A DNA stretch of 9,700 nucleotides from Luminiphilus sp. (GTDB taxonomy: Bacteria > Pseudomonadota > Gammaproteobacteria > Pseudomonadales > Halieaceae). Made by a program: the position numbers and the translations under genes. The stretch lies in assembly GCA_029251065.1 (NCBI GenBank), contig JAQXEB010000024.1:1-9700 (forward strand). Direction: 5' to 3'. The notes under the pieces are model-generated. The model saw nothing but the letters and a program-made list of their open reading frames with translations. It made no database searches and was not told the DNA's origin. Positions 1 through 5,346 of the stretch are shown in pieces (position 1 is the stretch's first letter; each line of letters opens with the position of its first letter).

Positions 1-117
1 GTTTTGCGGCAGCGAAGCGCCTACGACGAAATGGTGGGCCGACCGAGTCAAGTCGCCGCTGACAATACAATGGAGATTTCGCTAGGGAGTCAGCCTCTTC
101 CAGAGTGGCTTAACTAA
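1..117 (+). CDS. Possible 3' end of a rightward gene (partial, unidentified)
   Basis: Frame 1 is open from the window edge to a TAA at 115-117 and would encode the last 38 residues of a protein ending in PLPEWLN. The tail is hydrophilic and I recognise no domain. If real, it converges with the GTP cyclohydrolase II gene and overlaps its last codons by 8 bp. Two other rightward frames are also open for part of this stretch, so the call rests only on frame 1 staying open longest and ending right at the neighbour's stop. It may be chance. Confidence 0.3.
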   Translation, partial: VLRQRSAYDEMVGRPSQVAADNTMEISLGSQPLPEWLN

Positions 118-931
118 GATCGTCCTTATCGAGACCATGGCCCCAGTTACGCTTCGCTTCTAAATAGCGTCTGTTGCAGTCGTTCACGCCCGACACGTGT
201 TTTTCGCGGGTCAGATTCTGAACACCCAGTTCAGTGAGGTCATTCATTTTTTTGGGGTTATTAGTGAGCAGTCGAATGGGTCGACCGCGACCAAAATATT
301 TGAGCAGAGACGCGGCGTCACTGAAGTCGCGGCAGTCGTCGGGCAGACCGAGCGATCGATTGGCTTGATAGGTATCCTCGCCCGCGTCTTGTAGGAGGTA
401 TGTGGCGGCCTTTGCCCAAAGACCAATGCCTCGACCCTCGTGACCGGCCATGTAAATGAGGTACCCGCCGTCTGGATCTTGCGCGATACGATCGATCGCC
501 GCTTCGTACTGCGGACCGCATTCGCAGCGTTGTGAGCCAAATACGTCGCCCGTCAGACAAGACGAATGCACGCGAACCAGCGGCGACTCAGACGTCGCAG
601 CGGGTCCAATTTCGAGAACGCTATTGACGGCCATACTCGATGCAAGGTGAGCAAATAAATGTTGCCCGCCTTGTTCCCGTAAGTTTGAGGCTAGATTCTC
701 TACTTCAGCCAACTCTGTCGCACGCACAGTGGCGTACCACTTGGCCTCTGGGTGTTCCTCTCCCCTCGCCAGCGGCAACGGTATGGGTCCGAGTAGGTTG
801 ACCAGGCGCTGCTCTGAAGACGCTGAGGTACTGCCGTCAATAGGAAGACGAATCCCGTCAGAGTCGACCCTAAAGAGTTTTTCTTCCTGGGCGAGACGCT
901 CGCGAATACCGGGCTTTAAGTATGTAAACAT
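110..931 (-). CDS. ribA: GTP cyclohydrolase II (RibA family) with N-terminal extension
   Basis: GTP cyclohydrolase II opens the imidazole ring of GTP, releasing formate and pyrophosphate, to give the diaminopyrimidine that starts riboflavin synthesis. The catalytic domain fills roughly residues 115-265 of 273. Zinc ligands are present as Cys125, Cys136 and Cys138 (CLTGDVFGSQRCECG). GHEGRGIGL (163-171), Tyr178 in YLLQD, Asp199/Arg201 in DDCRDF and LLTNNPKK (221-228) match the catalytic and GTP-binding positions of the E. coli enzyme as I recall it. About 70 extra residues precede the region that aligns with E. coli RibA (about 196 residues), and they match no domain I know. The start codon has only a weak GGAA upstream. 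It lies 43 bp after aguA on the same strand, away from any riboflavin genes. It could be the housekeeping RibA or a specialised paralogue. Family assignment is firm; the exact role is not. Confidence 0.82.
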   Translation of the reverse strand: MFTYLKPGIRERLAQEEKLFRVDSDGIRLPIDGSTSASSEQRLVNLLGPIPLPLARGEEHPEAKWYATVRATELAEVENLASNLREQGGQHLFAHLASSMAVNSVLEIGPAATSESPLVRVHSSCLTGDVFGSQRCECGPQYEAAIDRIAQDPDGGYLIYMAGHEGRGIGLWAKAATYLLQDAGEDTYQANRSLGLPDDCRDFSDAASLLKYFGRGRPIRLLTNNPKKMNDLTELGVQNLTREKHVSGVNDCNRRYLEAKRNWGHGLDKDDLS

Positions 932-967
932 CGATCGTTCCGTAATTAGCTAATGACTTGAGGGTGG

Positions 968-986
968 TTGGTCGCTACACGACCAA
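968..986. repeat. Short perfect hairpin enclosing the aguA stop codon
   Basis: TTGGTCG and CGACCAA form a perfect 7-bp inverted repeat around a 5-base loop. The loop holds the TAG stop of aguA on the minus strand. No T-run follows on the minus strand, so it is not a typical intrinsic terminator. It could be an attenuating or mRNA-processing structure between aguA and the ribA-like gene, or chance. Confidence 0.35.
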
Positions 987-1973
987 AGGTTGTTGCTGAG
1001 TGATACAGTGTATCCCTCCTCCCATGGCAAATAACACCCGTGCATCCAAATTAGTGACATGACGGTCAGGGTACAAATCTTTCAAAATTTCGAGCGCGTG
1101 CTCGTCGGTACGGTCACGAAAGGCGGGCAGTAGTACAAAACCATTCCCGACGTAGTGATTGACGTAGCTGTAGTCCACCCAGTCGACGTTATCGCGTGCG
1201 ACCCGAGGGGCTGGCAGTGCGCGCACGTTGAAACCTGCCTGTTCCAGTGCGTGGCAATGAGGTTGCCAAAGCTTGTTGTCGGGGTGGCTGGTGTCAAACT
1301 GGCGGTGTAAGAGCACCGAACCATCCGGTACAAACGCGGCGACAATATCAACGTGGCCGCGGGTGCCATGGTTTTGGTAGTCACGCCAGAGACCCCGCTC
1401 GAACCACACGGCTCGCTCGGTACCCAGCTGATCATGAATTTCTTGTTCGACCGATGTCTTGCTCGCTGTGGGGTTGCGTCCGGGATCGAGTTGCACTGTC
1501 TCAGTCAGCAGCACATCACCCTCACCATTAACAGCAATGCCACCGCCCTCATTGACTAAAGGCGATGGCCGTCGCTCCGCTCCTGTCATGCTTAGGATCT
1601 CCGACGCAATATTGGCATCACGGCTCCAGTCGAACGCGGTGTGATCACCCCAGCCATTAAACACCCAATCAACGCCACCCAGTCTGTCGTTATTTACGAC
1701 GAAGGTGGGGCCTGAGTCTCGCAGCCAGGCATCGTCAATCTCAAGCGCGTGGACTGTGACGGCACTTGAAACTTTCTTTCGAGCAATGCTCAGCTGATCT
1801 GGATGGCAGAGCATGTGGACACTCTCGTGCTCGGAGATAGTGTTAGCAACAGCTGACCATGCGTCGAATACGTCGTCATCGCTCACGCCTGCAGTCTCAT
1901 AGGCACCGGTAGGGAAGCCCATCCAAGTCGCTTTGTGAGGCGCCCACTCGGGCGGCATACTCCAATGACTCAT
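975..1973 (-). CDS. aguA: Agmatine deiminase family protein
   Basis: Agmatine deiminases hydrolyse agmatine to N-carbamoylputrescine and ammonia through a cysteine thiouronium intermediate. With the start chosen here the protein has 332 residues. Visible family motifs are APHKATWMGFP (11-21), DDAWLRDSGPTFV (80-92), the glycine-rich NEGGGIAV (141-148), GHVD (206-209) and GGGIHCITQQ (318-327) with the nucleophile Cys323. A longer reading frame reaches upstream to 2141, but those 56 codons lie inside aguB and resemble no deiminase. The MSHWSMPPEW start, 4 bp after the aguB stop, is therefore preferred. No clear Shine-Dalgarno is seen, so translation is probably coupled to aguB. The motifs APHxxTWMxFP and GTRGHVDIVA recall, from memory, the actinobacterial-type subgroup rather than the DTxGHVDN type, so a related guanidino substrate is possible. 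Confidence 0.82.
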   Translation of the reverse strand: MSHWSMPPEWAPHKATWMGFPTGAYETAGVSDDDVFDAWSAVANTISEHESVHMLCHPDQLSIARKKVSSAVTVHALEIDDAWLRDSGPTFVVNNDRLGGVDWVFNGWGDHTAFDWSRDANIASEILSMTGAERRPSPLVNEGGGIAVNGEGDVLLTETVQLDPGRNPTASKTSVEQEIHDQLGTERAVWFERGLWRDYQNHGTRGHVDIVAAFVPDGSVLLHRQFDTSHPDNKLWQPHCHALEQAGFNVRALPAPRVARDNVDWVDYSYVNHYVGNGFVLLPAFRDRTDEHALEILKDLYPDRHVTNLDARVLFAMGGGIHCITQQQPLVV

Positions 1974-1977
1974 GGCA

Positions 1978-2979
1978 TTAAGCGCCGGGCAGGCCGGGTA
2001 TGGGGCCTGTTGCGCCGCGTCCGTCAGACGTGCGTGGATTGATGACGGGTTCGGTGATTTGCCCGTAGGTGTCGGGGCGGCGCGTCGCAAAAAATGGGAA
2101 GAGCTGAAGCCAATCTTGTCGCTGGCTGAGATCAATTTCACTCACCAGAGCAACTTCTTCGTCCTCGGGTGCTTCGACCAAGATTCGACCGAAAGGATCA
2201 GCAATAAAGCTGCCGCCGTAGAAGCGAATGAGGCCTTCAACACCGGTACGATTGGGTACGGCGATGAATAACCCATTTGCGATCGCATGACCCACGATCA
2301 CAGACTGCCAGAGACTTCGGGTGTTGAAGTCTGGGTGATCAGGCTCAGAGCCGATTGCCGTGGGGTAGCAAAGGAGGTCTGCCCCTCCGAGACCATAGCT
2401 GCGCGCAACTTCGGGAAACCATTCGTCCCAACAGGTCGGCAAACCCAGCTGCACATCAGCATTGTCTGTGGCAACACTGTGGACTGGGTAAGGGGTCTCG
2501 TTAGGACCTTGCGCAAAATAGCAGTCTTCAAAGTAGCCTTCTGTTACTGGAATATGTAGCTTGCGTGTGCTGGCAACAATTTTGCCACTGGGCCCCACAA
2601 GAACCGCGGTGTTGTAACCCAAACCGTCGTCCCGGTCCGCTTGCTCGTAAAGCGAGACCTGTACGAAGACGTCGTTTGCGCGGGCGGCCTCCTGTGCAAA
2701 TGCGACGGTAGGACCGTCTTCGAGGCGCTCTGGTTGACGATCTTTGTCAGCCTGCGGGCGTTTGTCAGCGGGATAACGACTTAAGGTCAGCTCGGGTAGG
2801 AACACAAGCTCGGCGCCCGCGTGTGCGCAGGTGGCAACACCTTCCTGAAGTCTTGCGACATGGGCCTTTGGATCGCTGTTCCATCTCATCTGGAAAAGCC
2901 CCACCCGCAACGGCTTTGCGTGTCGCTCTGACGCGCTACACAAGCTGGGTTGAAGCGGGGAAGTAATAAGCTTGATCAT
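1978..2979 (-). CDS. aguB: N-carbamoylputrescine amidase (nitrilase superfamily)
   Basis: This is a cytoplasmic carbon-nitrogen hydrolase of 333 residues. N-carbamoylputrescine amidase releases putrescine, CO2 and ammonia and is the partner step to agmatine deiminase. The nitrilase triad is visible: Glu63 in LPELTLSRYP, Lys140 in RKLHIP and Cys183 in GLPTCWDEWFPE. YPTAIGSEP (205-213) and the C-terminal RRPDTY (300-305) are typical of AguB-type members. About 24 residues precede the conserved LRVGLFQM strand, slightly more than usual, and the last 20 form a Gly/Pro-rich tail. The stop TAA is followed by four bases and the aguA ATG, so the two genes are almost certainly co-transcribed and coupled. 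A weak GAG-type Shine-Dalgarno sits before the start. A different N-carbamoyl substrate, such as a ureido acid, cannot be excluded. Confidence 0.85.
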   Translation of the reverse strand: MIKLITSPLQPSLCSASERHAKPLRVGLFQMRWNSDPKAHVARLQEGVATCAHAGAELVFLPELTLSRYPADKRPQADKDRQPERLEDGPTVAFAQEAARANDVFVQVSLYEQADRDDGLGYNTAVLVGPSGKIVASTRKLHIPVTEGYFEDCYFAQGPNETPYPVHSVATDNADVQLGLPTCWDEWFPEVARSYGLGGADLLCYPTAIGSEPDHPDFNTRSLWQSVIVGHAIANGLFIAVPNRTGVEGLIRFYGGSFIADPFGRILVEAPEDEEVALVSEIDLSQRQDWLQLFPFFATRRPDTYGQITEPVINPRTSDGRGATGPIPGLPGA

Positions 2980-3017
2980 GAGACTCTCAGAAGACTGGTG
3001 TTGTCGTTAGTGTGCTC

Positions 3018-3026
3018 AATATACCA
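3018..3026 (-). promoter_or_regulatory. Possible extended -10 promoter for aguB
   Basis: Read on the minus strand, TGGTATATT fits an extended -10 element (TGn plus a TATAAT-like hexamer), about 38 bases upstream of the aguB ATG. No good -35 hexamer is found at 16-18 bp. It would allow aguB-aguA-ribA to be transcribed separately from the GST/DUF3080 pair 84 bp upstream. Prediction from sequence only. Confidence 0.33.
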
Positions 3027-3063
3027 GAGCGGAGGCGGGACATTGACACCTCTTTTTGGGTAC

Positions 3064-4092
3064 TTAACAGTCATTGAGCAGCGCTTGAGCGCTCAGAACG
3101 TGCTGTCTAGGGGCCGCGTAGAGTTGTTCTAAAAGTGCTTCGCGATGTTGCCGCCACACCACGTACTCGTGAGGCAGTACGTCCTCAAGGCGGGTCTCAA
3201 GTGCCAGCAGTGGTGTCTGAATTTCATAGTGTCTTTGAGAAACGCGTGCTGACCAGACTTGGACATCGCCAGCAAAATATTTTGCGATGACGGTTTTGGT
3301 CACCGTGCCAACATCGGTTATCGATCCGCGATGGCAGTAGGCCCCGCGTTTGGCCGCCAGAGCCATTACCGCACTGCCTCGCGTCAGTGCCTCCGTTTGC
3401 AGTCTCGCGGCCTCGATCAGTTGACCCCCCGAGCTCACACGCAATTGCGCGAGCAGAGGTTCAAGGTCCTCATCTTTTTCGGTCCATTGACCGTCTAAAA
3501 AACGCTCTACTCGTTGCGATAAAATCCAAAGGGCTTGTGCTGCATCGCCGCTCGCATTGTCAGGATAGTCCAGCAAGCGATTGGGTATTCGCCAGAAGTC
3601 TTGCCATTCAGGACCGCCAAGTAACGCTGTGAATAAACGCTGTTTGAGGTGTGTTCGGCGCATTGCAATATTGTCATGCAGTGTCTGCGCGATCTCAGCG
3701 TCACCTTGTCGGGTGAGCAGTTCAATGCACGCAGGTGCGAGCCGTAAAAACTCCAGATCGAGAATGAGCTTCTGCGAGGCCGATGCGGTTCGCCCCATAG
3801 AGGTATTTCGCCGCGCAATATTGGTCTGTAGCGCACAGCCGCTAAGCGATAAAAAATCGATCAGTGAAAGCGTACCATTTGGAATATTGTCCGTCCGGCT
3901 TGGACTGAAGTTCGGAATTTTGGCCCTGTGCGTGGCCTCCGTGGACTCAATCTCTACATCGGCGACGCGGCTGAGGCGCTGGAGGTAGTTCTCAAATTTT
4001 TCCGCTCCGACTTCTGATGGGGAACAGGCCGTTATGCTGAGTAACAACAGTATTGTCAGTTGCTGCTTCAGCACGACCCGGGCACCGTCCAT
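3064..4092 (-). CDS. DUF3080 family lipoprotein
   Basis: The product is a predicted lipoprotein of 342 residues and unknown function. The start used here gives a short positive N-terminus, a hydrophobic segment LTILLLLSI (12-20) and a lipobox ITAC with lipidated Cys23, followed by Ser. A longer frame reaches 4149, but its 19 extra residues overlap the GST gene and would bury the signal peptide. The rest is mostly helical and charged, with a conserved-looking stretch LIDFLSLSGCALQTNIARRN followed by TSMGR. I recognise this as the DUF3080 family, which to my knowledge is largely confined to gammaproteobacteria. It starts 4 bp after the GST stop (TAA-TGGC-ATG), so it is probably translationally coupled. 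Location is likely a membrane facing the periplasm; the residue after Cys is Ser, which would fit outer-membrane sorting. Confidence 0.75.
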   Translation of the reverse strand: MDGARVVLKQQLTILLLLSITACSPSEVGAEKFENYLQRLSRVADVEIESTEATHRAKIPNFSPSRTDNIPNGTLSLIDFLSLSGCALQTNIARRNTSMGRTASASQKLILDLEFLRLAPACIELLTRQGDAEIAQTLHDNIAMRRTHLKQRLFTALLGGPEWQDFWRIPNRLLDYPDNASGDAAQALWILSQRVERFLDGQWTEKDEDLEPLLAQLRVSSGGQLIEAARLQTEALTRGSAVMALAAKRGAYCHRGSITDVGTVTKTVIAKYFAGDVQVWSARVSQRHYEIQTPLLALETRLEDVLPHEYVVWRQHREALLEQLYAAPRQHVLSAQALLNDC

Positions 4093-4096
4093 GCCA

Positions 4097-4735
4097 TTAG
4101 GGACTGGTGGCCGTATCAAGAACCGACTGCGCGCTGGCGCGCCATGCAATCAGTGCGGTTAGCGACTCGTCGGGTTTGGTCTTGGCGGCCCAGCCAGCAA
4201 ATGAGAGTAGGACCAATAAGTCGATATCCGCCATGCTAAACGACTCACCGGCTAAAAACGGACGTGAAGCTAACTCATGATTCAACATGTTCAGCGCGTA
4301 ATGTAGTTGTGCCTGTCCCCGCTCAGCGAGTGCCGGTATTTGCTCAGTATCGAGAACACCCGGCACCGCGCGACCAACGAAGGCTGGATTAGTATTTCGA
4401 AAGACGTCTGCCGTGGCTCGAAATACATCGTTAAATAACCGATGGTTCCAGTCGAGGACCGCCGCTTTTTCTTCGGGGCTACTGCCCAAAAGCGGTTGAT
4501 TGGGGTTCACCGCTTCTAAATAGTGTGTGATGGCAAAAACAGATGTCAGAACACGTCCGCTGTCCAGTACGAGTGCCGGGACGGTCCCGGTCGGAATAAT
4601 CGCTTTGTAGCCGTCTGTGCGCTGTTCCCCCTCTGGAAAGTTGACCTGATGGGTGTCTATTTCAAGTCCTTTAAAATCAATGAAGAGCTTTAGGCGCTGG
4701 GGATTGGGTGCCGGGTCAAAGGTGTAAAGCTTCAT
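4097..4735 (-). CDS. Glutathione S-transferase family protein
   Basis: The product is a cytosolic protein of 212 residues with a thioredoxin-like N-terminal domain (about 1-78) and an all-helical C-terminal domain (about 90-205). N-terminal hallmarks are the start MKLYTFDPAPNPQRLKLFI and the cis-proline motif TVPAL (51-55). The C-terminal N-capping motif is GESFSMADID (163-172). The usual ES pair that binds the glutamyl part of glutathione (LTESVAI in relatives) reads LTSVFAI at 63-69, so both Glu and Ser are replaced. Glutathione conjugating activity is therefore uncertain. A strong Shine-Dalgarno (AAAAGGA) lies 7 bases before the ATG. It leads a two-gene unit with the DUF3080 lipoprotein and is divergent from the cytochrome gene. 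The substrate cannot be named. Confidence 0.8.
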   Translation of the reverse strand: MKLYTFDPAPNPQRLKLFIDFKGLEIDTHQVNFPEGEQRTDGYKAIIPTGTVPALVLDSGRVLTSVFAITHYLEAVNPNQPLLGSSPEEKAAVLDWNHRLFNDVFRATADVFRNTNPAFVGRAVPGVLDTEQIPALAERGQAQLHYALNMLNHELASRPFLAGESFSMADIDLLVLLSFAGWAAKTKPDESLTALIAWRASAQSVLDTATSP

Positions 4736-4785
4736 GAAACAGTCCTTTTGTCGTCATTGTGTGTGTGATTTATGCTGCTGTTTGC

Positions 4786-4802
4786 ACAATAAAACACATT
4801 GT
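4786..4802. repeat. Small dyad ACAAT-N7-ATTGT in the GST/cytochrome intergenic region
   Basis: Five-base perfect arms are separated by seven bases in the 160-bp divergent region. This size and form would suit a regulator half-site pair, but the arms are short and AT-rich, so it may be chance. The rest of the gap (4736-4895) holds the GST ribosome binding site and a cytochrome -10 candidate. I see nothing else in it. Confidence 0.2.
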
Positions 4803-4851
4803 TGTCTGCACTACTTGGACAACCGAGTTTTTTCGCGGTCACATTAGTCTG

Positions 4852-4857
4852 TATACT
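4852..4857 (+). promoter_or_regulatory. Candidate -10 box for the cytochrome c gene
   Basis: TATACT lies 39 bases upstream of the cytochrome ATG and matches the sigma-70 -10 consensus at five of six positions. The region 16-18 bp upstream is a T-rich stretch (around 4828-4834) and only a poor -35. A moderate promoter, possibly activator-dependent, is the best reading. Confidence 0.4.
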
Positions 4858-4895
4858 GCGCGCTTCGAAAAACTGCCAAACGAGTTTCCAAAGCC

Positions 4896-5294
4896 ATGCG
4901 ATACCTTCTTGTCACTATATTAGCGCTTTCTGTTTCTGCATTTGCCCAAACCGACGAACAGCGCGCATCGATTGCGGACCGTATTAAATCTTTTTCGACC
5001 GTCTGTGTGGCGGGAGAGGATTGTGGTGGTGCACCCGCTGGAGCCGATATGGCTCAAGCGTCGCTTCCCGGCGAGGCAAAGTATGCCGGCTGCGCGGCAT
5101 GCCACGGCGCTAACGGCGGCGGCGGTATTGGTCCGGCGCTGGTGGGTCGAGACACTGATTATATTGTCGGTCGTTTGACCGCTTACCGCGCGAACGAGCA
5201 GGTCGGAGCGCAAAGTGCGCTGATGTGGGGTCAAGCTGCCGCGCTCAGCGACGAAGATATTCAAGATCTTGCCGAGTACGTCACGGGCTTCTAA
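4896..5294 (+). CDS. Small periplasmic class I c-type cytochrome (c5/c553-like)
   Basis: This 132-residue protein carries an N-terminal signal peptide (hydrophobic VTILALSVSAFA, probable cleavage after Ala17). The single haem site is CAACH (66-70). The likely distal ligand is Met110 in SALMWGQAAALSDEDI, and a C-terminal helix DLAEYVTGF packs on the haem. It should act as a soluble electron carrier in the periplasm or at the membrane. A separate Cys pair (37 and 43, CVAGEDC) lies just before the haem domain and may form a disulfide. The start is chosen because it gives a proper signal peptide; the ribosome binding site is weak. It stands alone, divergent from the GST gene and convergent with comM. 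I cannot say which oxidase or dehydrogenase it serves. Confidence 0.85.
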   Translation: MRYLLVTILALSVSAFAQTDEQRASIADRIKSFSTVCVAGEDCGGAPAGADMAQASLPGEAKYAGCAACHGANGGGGIGPALVGRDTDYIVGRLTAYRANEQVGAQSALMWGQAAALSDEDIQDLAEYVTGF

Positions 5295-5346
5295 GCGCTC
5301 GACTGCGTCAGTGGACAGCCGAGGTTGCTTCGAAGGACGCGTTGGG

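Noticed and set aside
352..500. Repeated CGATCGAT words in and near the ribA-like gene (about 355, 488 and 929)
   Set aside because: Three short copies in 600 bp at irregular spacing, two within coding sequence; likely chance or codon use rather than a repeat family.
1974..2141. Longer aguA start giving 388 residues
   Set aside because: The extra 56 codons overlap the conserved 3' end of aguB in another frame and do not resemble a deiminase N-terminus; the start at 1973 gives the normal family opening.
3030..3058. Possible terminator between the DUF3080 gene and aguB
   Set aside because: GAGG...CCTC followed by TTTTT looks tempting on the plus strand, but the stem is only 4 bp with mismatches inside and points the wrong way for the leftward genes.
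4093..4149. Longer DUF3080 start giving 361 residues
   Set aside because: It overlaps the GST 3' end and would place 19 residues before an otherwise good lipoprotein signal peptide.
5295..5346. Terminator between the convergent cytochrome and comM genes
   Set aside because: The 52-bp gap has only weak pairings (GCGTC/GACGC with a long loop, and CTTCGAAG) and no T-run.
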